Positions 1-7,893 of a stretch of 12,285 bases of DNA are shown piece by piece. Made by a program: the position numbers and the translations under genes. The stretch's first letter is position 1. Each line of letters opens with the position of its first letter. The notes under the pieces were generated by a model that saw nothing but the letters and a program-made list of their open reading frames with translations, was not told where the DNA came from and searched no databases. Origin of the DNA: Fidelibacterota bacterium (lineage in GTDB: Bacteria; Fidelibacterota; Marinisomatia; Marinisomatales; UBA1611); contig DTUG01000124.1 in assembly GCA_012964275.1 (NCBI GenBank), positions 1 to 12,285 on the forward strand, written 5' to 3'.

Positions 1-2845
1 CATCATCTGTAAAAGCTGCCCAGCGAACATCGGTTTTGTTTCCAGTTTCTTGGGGCCGGACGTAAGGATGAAACTGATCCGCTACTCTCCCAGTATAAAG
101 ATCAATCTTGGCACCGGCTTTTCTATCCCAGTAACTCTCATGGGGACCGCGACCGAACCAGGTCATGTTGTCAAACTGTTCTGGCAGCTCCATTACCATG
201 CCATAGCGGGGGAGATTGGGCAGCCGTCCATCACCAGGCTCAATGGCCTGGTTGACCTTCACTGTGCCGTTACCCTTAACAGTATAATTTATTTTTACCT
301 TTCCAACTTTTACATAATTCACATTAAAAGAAATTTCCACTGCCCGTTTTGATTTTTCCTGCAAACTAACCTGAATTGTTTTTATTGGTGGTCGATACCA
401 AACTGCTGTCCGATCCGGCATCTGGTTCCCAAAATCATTATCTGTCGGCGGCCGCCAGAAATTGGGTTTGGGCCCTGCCAGGATCAAATCCCTATCCGCA
501 AATTTCCATGATTTAATAGTAGCTTCTTTTTTATCAAATATTATCTTAAAACCAGAACCGGATACAGTAATCTCGTCCTTGGTCTCATTTGTACTCAATA
601 GAACGTCACTTGTAGTTTCATTCCCTATCTTGCTAATTGGAAGTTTCAACTGATCCCAGGCGATGAGATAATTTTTCGGAATCAAATCAGTATTTTCCTT
701 TGTTCTGAATTCAATTTCAAGGAAATATTCTGTATTATCATCCAGGGTAAATGCTTTTATAGGCACAGTTATATCAATGGAACTTTGCGGCTGGATAAAC
801 AGGTTATCAAATGCTCCGGAATCCCTTACTATCCCATCAGCTTTTACCATCCAGGCAGTATGAACCCTATCTGAACTAATAAAAAAATTCTCATTTTTAA
901 TTCTGATACGGTTTTGATCCAGATCGACAGCTTCCACCAAATAATTCTGGTATACCTTTTTTACTTCATAAAAATGGGGGTTTGGCTTCCTATCCGGCTG
1001 AACTAGTCCATTGATCAGAAAGTTGCCATCACTGGGCGTATCCGGCGGCCCGAAATCACCCCCATAAGCAAAATACTCGCGGCCGTCTTTTTTACGCTTC
1101 AGAATACCCTGATCCACCCAGTCCCAGATGCAGCCGCCCTGCAAATGTTCATATGACCTGATAGCATCCCAATAGTCTTTCATTCCGCCCAGACTGTTGC
1201 CCATGGCATGCATGTATTCACACAAGATGAGCGGCCGTTTCCGAGATGTTGATGCCCATTTCTTCATGTATTGTATGCTGGCGTACATGGGCGTATACAC
1301 ATCCACATGATCTCGGTCCAACGCTCGTTCGTAGTGCACTGGCCGGGATGGGTCGCGTTCATGAATCCAGTCCGATGCAGCTACAAAGTTCACTCCATCT
1401 CCCGCTTCATTCCCCATAGACCACATAATGATGGATGGGTGGTTCTTATCCCGTTCCACCATTCGCTTAATGCGTGAAAGATGGGCTACCAGCCATTCAG
1501 GTTTATTCCCCAGAGTGCGCTCTGGCTTATAGCCCATACCATGGCTCTCGATATTGGCTTCACCAATCACATATAGGCCGTATTTATCACATAATTCGTA
1601 CCAATATGGATCGGACGGGTAATGGCTTGTCCGCACTGTGTTAATATTGAACCGCTTCATTAGCTTGATATCTTCTTCCATTAACTCCCTGCTGATAACA
1701 TGGCCAGTGACCGGGTCATGCTCATGACGATTCACACCTTTAATATATATGGGCTGGCCGTTCACCAAAAGTTGACCCTCTTTCACTTTGACGGTTCGAA
1801 AACCGATCTCATCCGTTATAACCGAAAGGATATCATACCCTTTTTTAAGAGTGATGTTAAGCTGATACAAGCTGGGTGTTTCTGCCGTCCATGGCTCCAC
1901 ATTACGCATAGAATAATTGACAACGTGTCTGGTTGTGGAATGGGTATCAATTGAAACCCGATCCATCCTTGAGAATGCACGTTTTCCATTCGGCTTTAGT
2001 AGTTCTGTTTGAACAGTGATCCTTTCTTGATGATCTGAATCATTGACCAGATCGATATCAAGACTGAATTCACCTTTTTTAAATGATTCATCCAAAGGTG
2101 TTTTAGCCCAGAAATCAGCGATACGAACTTTAGGTTCCGCGTATAGATAGGCATCGCGCTCGATGCCGCTGATGCGCCAAAAATCCTGGCACTCTAAAAA
2201 GGAACCATCGGACCAGCGGTACACTTCCAGAGCTACCAGGTTTTCACCAGTCTTCACATAGTCAGTAATGTCAAACTCAGCAGGAAGTTTGCTCCCCTGG
2301 CTGTAGCCAATCTTTTCTCCATTCACCCATATATAAAAAGCGGACTTTACAGCACCAAAGTGAATAACGATACGGCGGTCCTCCCAATTCTCAGGCAGTT
2401 GGAAATGTTTACGGTAAGATCCCACAGGATTATAACCATCAGGAATATCCGGTGGTTTAGGATCATAGGTGAATTCGTAGGGATGATTGAGATAAATGGG
2501 TACTCCATAGCCATTGATCTCCCAGTTGGCAGGAACAAGAATGGTATCCCATGCTGTGTCATCAAATTCAGTTCTGTAAAACTCTTTTGGGCGATCATCT
2601 GAGTTACGCACCCAGTGAAAAGCCCAGTTGCCATTTAATGTTTTATAAAATTGGGATTTGGAAGGGTCGTCTGTTTCAGCTAGAGATTTTGATTCATAAG
2701 GAAAAAAAGTTGCCCTTGCTGATTCCTTGTTGATCCCAATAATAGACGGATTTTCCCAGTCTTGTTCTGGAGAAATGGCGTTTAGCATTAAAACGCTGAG
2801 AAATGTTACTAACGGTTTACCTTCCAATCTCATATTTCGAAACAT
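1..2845 (-). CDS. lacZ: Exported GH2 beta-galactosidase, C-terminus beyond left edge
   Basis: Hydrolyses terminal beta-D-galactosides. The reading frame is open from 2845 to the left edge, giving 948 residues against about 1,020-1,050 for the LacZ family, so roughly the last 100 residues are missing. In order it shows a hydrophobic N-terminus (about residues 11-24, LVTFLSVLMLNAIS), the GH2 sugar-binding domain, an Ig-like domain, the TIM barrel, and the start of the small-chain domain (FWRPPTDND near 800). The acid/base glutamate is E480 in the GNEAG motif. The nucleophile is E543 in CEYMHAMGNS. Two in-frame ATGs, at 2845 and 2833, are possible starts, and neither has a clear ribosome site. 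I chose 2845 because it adds an arginine ahead of the hydrophobic core. The signal-like N-terminus suggests a periplasmic or exported enzyme, unlike cytoplasmic E. coli LacZ. It is divergent from the amino-sugar genes at 2967. Family assignment is very sure; galactose specificity and export are inferred. Confidence 0.93.
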   Translation of the reverse strand, partial: MFRNMRLEGKPLVTFLSVLMLNAISPEQDWENPSIIGINKESARATFFPYESKSLAETDDPSKSQFYKTLNGNWAFHWVRNSDDRPKEFYRTEFDDTAWDTILVPANWEINGYGVPIYLNHPYEFTYDPKPPDIPDGYNPVGSYRKHFQLPENWEDRRIVIHFGAVKSAFYIWVNGEKIGYSQGSKLPAEFDITDYVKTGENLVALEVYRWSDGSFLECQDFWRISGIERDAYLYAEPKVRIADFWAKTPLDESFKKGEFSLDIDLVNDSDHQERITVQTELLKPNGKRAFSRMDRVSIDTHSTTRHVVNYSMRNVEPWTAETPSLYQLNITLKKGYDILSVITDEIGFRTVKVKEGQLLVNGQPIYIKGVNRHEHDPVTGHVISRELMEEDIKLMKRFNINTVRTSHYPSDPYWYELCDKYGLYVIGEANIESHGMGYKPERTLGNKPEWLVAHLSRIKRMVERDKNHPSIIMWSMGNEAGDGVNFVAASDWIHERDPSRPVHYERALDRDHVDVYTPMYASIQYMKKWASTSRKRPLILCEYMHAMGNSLGGMKDYWDAIRSYEHLQGGCIWDWVDQGILKRKKDGREYFAYGGDFGPPDTPSDGNFLINGLVQPDRKPNPHFYEVKKVYQNYLVEAVDLDQNRIRIKNENFFISSDRVHTAWMVKADGIVRDSGAFDNLFIQPQSSIDITVPIKAFTLDDNTEYFLEIEFRTKENTDLIPKNYLIAWDQLKLPISKIGNETTSDVLLSTNETKDEITVSGSGFKIIFDKKEATIKSWKFADRDLILAGPKPNFWRPPTDNDFGNQMPDRTAVWYRPPIKTIQVSLQEKSKRAVEISFNVNYVKVGKVKINYTVKGNGTVKVNQAIEPGDGRLPNLPRYGMVMELPEQFDNMTWFGRGPHESYWDRKAGAKIDLYTGRVADQFHPYVRPQETGNKTDVRWAAFTDD

Positions 2846-2966
2846 CAGATTATTATATGATAATATCAATTTACGAGAATCTTTTTTAAAGTTTATTGAT
2901 TTATGGTATTATAATTTTCTATTGGAATAAGGGATAAAAATAATTCCACAGAGACAGTATTTAAGA
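2846..2966. promoter_or_regulatory. Divergent intergenic region with two-way TATAAT box
   Basis: This AT-rich gap separates the divergent beta-galactosidase and NagB-like genes and should hold both promoters. ATTATAAT at 2908-2915 reads TATAAT on the plus strand (2910-2915) and on the minus strand (2913-2908). A further minus-strand TATAAT lies at 2857-2852, only six bases before the upstream lacZ ATG. No -35 element matches well: TTTAAA at 2885-2890 is 19 bases from the plus-strand box. AAGGG at 2929-2933 is the only purine-rich site before the NagB-like gene. Operator repeats were not evident. Confidence 0.35.
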
Positions 2967-5306
2967 TTGAATTATAATTTTTCACATTGCGAATCAGCCT
3001 TTTTAAATAATTCTAATTATCAGAATCCTTCTACACCTGTCCCTTACATTGTTGTAGATCATTATCCTGACCTGGGGCTGCTCACCGCCCTGCGATTCCT
3101 GGAATGGGTAACAGAAAACCCGGAAGGCGTTATCAGCCTGCCTACGGGAAAAACTCCGGAATATTTCATTAAGTGGACCCATTACCTGCTATCCAATTGG
3201 ACAGATCCAGCCCAGGAAAAATTGCGCAGGGACAAGGGCCTGGATATTGATAATAAACCAGATCTATCCCGGCTGCAGTTTATCCAGATCGATGAATTTT
3301 ATCCCATCAATCCATCTCAGACCAATAGTTTCCATAATTATGTTCAGGAGTTCTATATAAAAGGGTTCAAGCTCAATACTGACCGGGGTCTTTTTATTAA
3401 CTGTGAAACAATCCCCAGGACTGCTGGTAAATCGCTAGACGAAATTTTCCCTGACAGCCGGGTTGATCTCTCTCTCCGTACTCGTGATCCCAAAAATGCG
3501 CTGGAAGAGACTCAGCAGGAGACCATTTTACTGGTGGACCAATGGTGCACAGAATATGAAGAAAAGGTTCGGGAACTTGGCGGAATCGGCTTTTTTCTAG
3601 GAGGGATCGGTCCCGATGGGCATATCGCTTTCAATGTTCGGGGATCAGACCATAATTCCACCACACGGCTTACAGGTACTAACTTTGAGACCCAAGCCTC
3701 AGCAGCCACAGACCTAGGCGGAATCGAGATATCCCGGAATAGACTGGTGATCACCATCGGGCTCGCCACCATCACTGCCAACACGGATGCGACCGCCATC
3801 ATTATGGCTGCCGGAGAAGCAAAAGCTGACATTGTGAAAGCATCCCTGGAACATAATGAGGACATTCATTATCCAGCGACTGTGCTACAAAAACTTAAGG
3901 GCAGTCGGTTCTACCTGACCAAAGGAGCAGCAGTTGGGTTAAAAGACGTGGTCATTCAGGATCTTCAACATGAATCCTGGACCCAGGAAAAGACAGAGAG
4001 ATCCGTAGTACAGTTATGCCAGCGATTGAACAAATTCGGCCACCACCTGACCCTGGAAGAACTGAAGAACGACCACGCCTGTTCCCTGATACCTAATTTA
4101 AATGAAAATACCGTCTCAGATGTAATTGATGCGTTCAAAATGAGACTGGATAAGGCCGTGAATATGGCCAATGGCGAAACGGTTCTTCACACGGGGCCCC
4201 ACCATGACGATATCATACTGGGCTACCTGCCTTTGATCATTCACCAGATCAGATCACCAACCAATAAACATTATTTTGCCAATATGACATCTGGGTTTAC
4301 ATCCGTAACAAATTCTTATCTCTATGGTGTCTTAAAGAAAACTGCTGAATTTCTTAAACAGGGTAAGGTCCAGATGATCAACTATCCAGATTTTTTTGAT
4401 GAAGGCTACCGATTCAAATGGGACAAAGATGTCTATCACTATTTGGACCGGATCGCTGCCAATAACAAGGAAGGGCAATCTAGGGGTCTGAGTCACCGGC
4501 TGGTGCGAATACTGGTAGAGATATATGGCCTACAATCTGTCTCTGACTTAAACGATAAAATTGTGGAAACTTTTAGCTATTTGGAAAGCTGCTATGATGG
4601 AGAAAAAAATAAGCCTGATATACAGCGGATGAAGGGTATGGTCCGGGAGTTTGAAGAAGAGTTGGCCTGGGCACATTACGGCGTTAAGGTAAAGGATATC
4701 CACCACCTTCGTCTGGGCTTTTACAAGGGCGATATATTTACGGAAAATCCCCAAGAAAAGCGAGATGTTGCACCGGTGCTGGGGTTGATCCGTAACATCA
4801 ATCCGACAATCATTACCCTGGCCATGGATCCGGAAGGAAGCGGTCCAGATACTCATTATAAGGTGCTACAAACCCTTGCCGAAGCCCTGCGCCTTTGGCA
4901 ACAGGACACTGACCTGGAAAACATTCGGATCTGGGGTTACCGGAATGTCTGGTACCGGTTTGACCCAGCGGAAGCTGATATTCTGGTTCCCGTTTCATTA
5001 AATTCCATGGCCACCTTGCGTGACACATTCATGACCTGTTACCTAAGTCAGCAAGATGCTTCATTCCCCAGTTATGAATTGGATGGACCCTTCTGCGATC
5101 TGACCCAAAAGGTCTGGGTAGAGCAGCATGAATTAATGGAGCTGGTATTGGGGCGAAATTTCTGGTATGAGCACGAACACCCTCAACTGCGGGCAACACA
5201 CGGCCTCGTTTTTTTAAAGGAAATGTCCGCAGACCAATTCTTAGTTGAAGCAAGAAGATTAGAAAGATCAATGGAAGGAGTGTCAAATTTCACCCAAGAT
5301 AATTAG
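2967..5306 (+). CDS. NagB-like deaminase fused to PIG-L/LmbE-like deacetylase domain
   Basis: A 779-residue cytoplasmic protein with two enzyme-like halves. Residues about 25-330 resemble glucosamine-6-phosphate deaminase/isomerase: PTGKTP phosphate loop (59-64), IDEF (D109, the proton-transfer Asp of the family) and GIGPDGHIAFN (D217, H219). The glutamate that follows FN in E. coli NagB (E148) is V224 here. Residues about 400-690 resemble the PIG-L/LmbE zinc deacetylases: GPHHDD (H412, D415) and a distal GPDTH (H630) supply the expected metal ligands. Similar fusions in Bacteroidota are annotated as deaminase-like proteins. A natural reading is that one half deacetylates and the other isomerises/deaminates an amino-sugar phosphate, but the missing Glu leaves the reaction open. 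The start is TTG, with no in-frame ATG until deep in the protein. The frame is open upstream to 2931, where only ATA or ATT could initiate. The downstream GH20 gene overlaps its end, which implies an operon. Confidence 0.85.
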   Translation: MNYNFSHCESAFLNNSNYQNPSTPVPYIVVDHYPDLGLLTALRFLEWVTENPEGVISLPTGKTPEYFIKWTHYLLSNWTDPAQEKLRRDKGLDIDNKPDLSRLQFIQIDEFYPINPSQTNSFHNYVQEFYIKGFKLNTDRGLFINCETIPRTAGKSLDEIFPDSRVDLSLRTRDPKNALEETQQETILLVDQWCTEYEEKVRELGGIGFFLGGIGPDGHIAFNVRGSDHNSTTRLTGTNFETQASAATDLGGIEISRNRLVITIGLATITANTDATAIIMAAGEAKADIVKASLEHNEDIHYPATVLQKLKGSRFYLTKGAAVGLKDVVIQDLQHESWTQEKTERSVVQLCQRLNKFGHHLTLEELKNDHACSLIPNLNENTVSDVIDAFKMRLDKAVNMANGETVLHTGPHHDDIILGYLPLIIHQIRSPTNKHYFANMTSGFTSVTNSYLYGVLKKTAEFLKQGKVQMINYPDFFDEGYRFKWDKDVYHYLDRIAANNKEGQSRGLSHRLVRILVEIYGLQSVSDLNDKIVETFSYLESCYDGEKNKPDIQRMKGMVREFEEELAWAHYGVKVKDIHHLRLGFYKGDIFTENPQEKRDVAPVLGLIRNINPTIITLAMDPEGSGPDTHYKVLQTLAEALRLWQQDTDLENIRIWGYRNVWYRFDPAEADILVPVSLNSMATLRDTFMTCYLSQQDASFPSYELDGPFCDLTQKVWVEQHELMELVLGRNFWYEHEHPQLRATHGLVFLKEMSADQFLVEARRLERSMEGVSNFTQDN
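5273..5280 (+). promoter_or_regulatory. Ribosome binding site deciding the GH20 start
   Basis: GGAAGGAG lies inside the last codons of the NagB-like gene. It is six bases before an ATT codon at 5287 that opens a hydrophobic lipoprotein-type leader in the GH20 frame. The ATG at 5329 has no comparable site before it. The match could be chance, because these bases also encode part of the upstream protein (Glu-Gly). Confidence 0.55.
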
Positions 5307-6885
5307 TATATTATTTGCGGTTATAATCATGAATGGATGCAGCAACAACTCAATCGAGTTATTGGGATTAGTCCCAATACCGTCTCACTTAAAGATCCAG
5401 GATGGAACAATCGAATTAAACGGTGAAATAAGGCTGCGTTACCAACAAAATGACGTTGAACTATCAAAAATATCGAAACAATTCTCACATAGATTGGCTG
5501 ACTATGGATTGAAAATTTCAGCCAAAGGGAACCAGGCTCCTGAGATTGTAATATCAAAAACATCGACAGGAAAAGAGAACTCTGAAGCGTATGAATTATC
5601 CATTTCAGATCAGGGAATTTTACTGCAAAGCTCAGGTTATGCAGGTATCTACTATGGGTTACAATCAATCTATCAATTATTAAGTCCAGGTAACAGTTCC
5701 GGCCGGCACGAACTACCCTATCTCGAGATCAGGGATGAACCTCGTTTCAAATGGCGCGGTATGCACCTGGATGTAGCCAGGCATTTTTTTCCCACAGAAT
5801 TTATAAAGAAGTATATCGATCTTATTGCCATGCACAAGATGAATATCTTCCACTGGCACCTGACCGAAGACCAGGGCTGGAGGATCGCAATAAAAAACTA
5901 TCCAAAACTGGAAAAGATTTCCGCCTGGAGAACGGAAACCTTGATCGGCCACTACAGCGATCAGCCTCATCAGTTTGATGGACAGCGATATGGTGGTTAT
6001 TATACCCAGGAAGAGATCATAGACATCATTTCCTATGCTGATGATCGGTATGTTACGGTTGTTCCAGAGATCGAGATGCCTGGGCACGCCACTGCGGCTC
6101 TGGCAGCTTATCCGGAACTCTCCTGCACAGGCGGGCCCCATGAGGTTGAAACCATTTGGGGCGTCCATAAGGAAGTATTCTGTGCTGGTAAGGAAGAAAC
6201 GTTTGAATTTCTTGAAAATGTTCTAAAGGAAGTAGCAGAACTCTTTCCTGGATCATATATTCATATTGGCGGAGATGAATGCCCCAAAGACCGCTGGAAA
6301 GAATGTAACCTGTGTCAGGCCCGGATCAAGTCAAATGGTTTGAAAAATGAGCACGAACTGCAAAGTTATTTTATAAAGCGCATTGAAGGGATCCTGGACG
6401 AACACGGAAAAAGGCTGATTGGTTGGGATGAGATCCTGGAAGGGGGTCTTGCTCCCAAAGCGATTGTCCAGAGTTGGCGAGGAATGGATGGCGGTATCGA
6501 GGCTGTTAATGCCAATCACCAGGTGATCATGTCACCCACGTCTCATGCCTATTTTGATTATTATCAGTCAAAAGATAAGCAGGGTGAACCTTTGGCGATC
6601 GGCGGATTCCTTCCCCTTGAAAAGGTCTATGAATTTGAACCTGTACCTGATGATATTGATCCAGATAAGCGCCACCTGATCCTGGGTGGTCAAGCCAATG
6701 TATGGACGGAATATATTAAAACGCCGGAACAGGCAGAATACATGGCAGTGCCAAGAATGTGTGCTATGGCAGAAGTATTATGGTCACCCCAGAACAAAAA
6801 AGATTACAACAGTTTCTTAAATAGGATGGATAAGCATACTAAACGGCTGGATTACATGGATATACATTATCGCAAGCTGGATTAA
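5287..6885 (+). CDS. GH20 beta-N-acetylhexosaminidase, probable lipoprotein with ATT start
   Basis: Removes terminal beta-linked GlcNAc or GalNAc from glycans by substrate-assisted catalysis. An N-terminal GH20b-type domain (about 25-150) is followed by the GH20 barrel: FKWRGMHLD, HWHLTEDQGWR (from about 189), PEIEMPGHATAA (from about 260), the catalytic pair D330-E331 in HIGGDECPKDRW, GWDEI (about 379) and GQANVWTEY (about 468). All expected active-site elements are present. The first ATG is at 5329 and would give 518 residues starting MNGCSNN without a signal. In the same frame just upstream lies SPKIISILFAVIIMNGC, a charged start, hydrophobic core and a Cys (residue 18) where a lipobox Cys would be. 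The only well-placed start is ATT at 5287, six bases after GGAAGGAG, giving 532 residues and a 20-base overlap with the NagB-like gene. The lipobox (IMNG-C) is loose. Family is very sure; the start is an inference, with 5329 the conventional alternative. Confidence 0.93.
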   Translation: MSPKIISILFAVIIMNGCSNNSIELLGLVPIPSHLKIQDGTIELNGEIRLRYQQNDVELSKISKQFSHRLADYGLKISAKGNQAPEIVISKTSTGKENSEAYELSISDQGILLQSSGYAGIYYGLQSIYQLLSPGNSSGRHELPYLEIRDEPRFKWRGMHLDVARHFFPTEFIKKYIDLIAMHKMNIFHWHLTEDQGWRIAIKNYPKLEKISAWRTETLIGHYSDQPHQFDGQRYGGYYTQEEIIDIISYADDRYVTVVPEIEMPGHATAALAAYPELSCTGGPHEVETIWGVHKEVFCAGKEETFEFLENVLKEVAELFPGSYIHIGGDECPKDRWKECNLCQARIKSNGLKNEHELQSYFIKRIEGILDEHGKRLIGWDEILEGGLAPKAIVQSWRGMDGGIEAVNANHQVIMSPTSHAYFDYYQSKDKQGEPLAIGGFLPLEKVYEFEPVPDDIDPDKRHLILGGQANVWTEYIKTPEQAEYMAVPRMCAMAEVLWSPQNKKDYNSFLNRMDKHTKRLDYMDIHYRKLD

Positions 6886-7037
6886 GTAATCATTATTTAA
6901 GTTATAGCAGAGATTTATTTATACAGTAAAATGCCTGGGTTCTGGTAGAAATATTTATAGTTGATCCTAATTCAGCCTTATTCAATTCGGGCATCTTTAA
7001 TCCTTTTCGACCTGATAATATTCTTATACATTCTTTC

Positions 7038-7346
7038 ATGGATAATCGTGCTAACTTGTTAAAAAATATTGGTAATTATGTAATACTGGGCTCGATTGTA
7101 CTAGTCTGGTTCGCAGACCTGGGAAATAAAAGCGGTGGACCTTCAATTTTCCTGTTTTTCTTAATTCTAGGTTTTGCATGCATTCTTGTTGGTGAAGCCA
7201 TGATAACCCCGTTTGACATGGGAAATGAAAGCTTACAAGATTTAGGAGATGAAGATTCTCTTGCGATGGAACAGGAGAGTTCGGATCCTTCGGAAGAAAG
7301 CGGATCTTTTTATAGAGAAAACGAAGGTCCGGGAGGACTTTACTAG
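7038..7346 (+). CDS. Small two-helix membrane protein with acidic tail, unknown function
   Basis: I do not recognise this 102-residue protein. Two hydrophobic segments (about 12-28 and 36-55) are joined by a short glycine-rich loop, and the tail from residue 60 is strongly acidic, with 13 Asp/Glu and repeated Glu-Ser steps, ending GPGGLY. The layout suggests an inner-membrane hairpin with an acidic soluble tail. It starts at ATG 7038 without an obvious ribosome site, 152 bases after the GH20 gene. No terminator is visible between them, so co-transcription is possible. An antisense frame of similar length (7353-7051) exists but reads as low-complexity leucine/serine/phenylalanine sequence without a plausible domain. 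The membrane-protein pattern makes the plus strand the better choice. Confidence 0.55.
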   Translation: MDNRANLLKNIGNYVILGSIVLVWFADLGNKSGGPSIFLFFLILGFACILVGEAMITPFDMGNESLQDLGDEDSLAMEQESSDPSEESGSFYRENEGPGGLY

Positions 7347-7457
7347 TCCGCATCGAGCTGCACGCTCTTAGACGCTAAACGGTATTATCATAATTAAGAA
7401 ATCCCCTAAATAGAGGGACATTAATAATAATATTTCAATTGGGCTTTGATTTCTATC

Positions 7458-7808
7458 CTATAGTTTAATACCAAATTTTTCCAGTACCATCAGCATCAAA
7501 TAATATGCTATTACTGTTAATATTATGGCGCTGATAAGGGCTGCATAAAAATGTAACCGATACTTTAAAAATATCGGTAAAGTGATAAATAAAACTAATG
7601 AAGGCAGCACCAGCCAGAATATCCCTTTCGACAACAAGATAATCTGCTGTGTATTTTGAGTATCAATATATAGCCAGATCATTGCCAGGACAGACACTAG
7701 CGGGATTGATGCTAATACTGAACCAAATAAGGTATTGCGCTTTGCTATTTCAGAGATCAATACAAGCAAAATTGCTGAAATAACAATTTTTATAATATTA
7801 TAAACCAT
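7458..7808 (-). CDS. DUF3147-family small membrane protein
   Basis: A 116-residue, four-helix integral membrane protein (helices near 4-22, 28-48, 58-80 and 87-110). The central stretch, in which a RNTLFGS turn leads into a helix with ASIPLVS and AMIWLYID and then FWLVLPSL, matches my memory of the DUF3147/GlpM-like family, whose members are about 110-120 residues. The biochemical role of the family is not established, so no function is assigned. The ATG at 7808 has GGA about nine bases upstream. It follows the exported-protein gene at 7894 on the same strand by 85 bases and converges with the membrane gene at 7038-7346. Family assignment is fairly confident. Confidence 0.8.
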   Translation of the reverse strand: MVYNIIKIVISAILLVLISEIAKRNTLFGSVLASIPLVSVLAMIWLYIDTQNTQQIILLSKGIFWLVLPSLVLFITLPIFLKYRLHFYAALISAIILTVIAYYLMLMVLEKFGIKL

Positions 7809-7843
7809 AAACGTTCCAGTAATTTAGTCACTCCAAACACCAT

Positions 7844-7867
7844 CGGAAAAAATTCGGGTGGTTTCCG
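7844..7867. terminator. Weak hairpin between two minus-strand genes
   Basis: CGGAAA at 7844-7849 and TTTCCG at 7862-7867 form a six-pair stem with a 12-base loop, just after the stop of the gene ending at 7894. There is no following T-run on the minus strand, so termination is doubtful. Confidence 0.2.
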
Positions 7868-7893
7868 TTATTAATTTCAATAACATCCTCAAA

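Noticed and set aside
2347..2634. Overlapping frames on both strands inside the beta-galactosidase
   Set aside because: The lacZ frame runs unbroken through this stretch with family motifs on both sides; the other frames show no domain.
5713..6168. Antisense open frame of 151 codons inside the GH20 gene
   Set aside because: It is opposite a clear GH20 catalytic domain, has no recognisable motif and no ribosome site; it is a shadow of the coding strand.
6886..7037. Search for a terminator or promoter after the GH20 gene
   Set aside because: AT-rich with no stable GC stem plus T-run and no paired -35/-10 elements.
7051..7353. Minus-strand 100-codon frame opposite the small membrane protein
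   Set aside because: No plausible domain or start signal, whereas the plus strand reads as two clean membrane helices with a soluble tail. The choice is only moderately sure.
7393..7424. TCCC/GGGA repeat around a short AT loop as a terminator between convergent genes
   Set aside because: Only about four base pairs are continuous, and no T-run follows on either strand.
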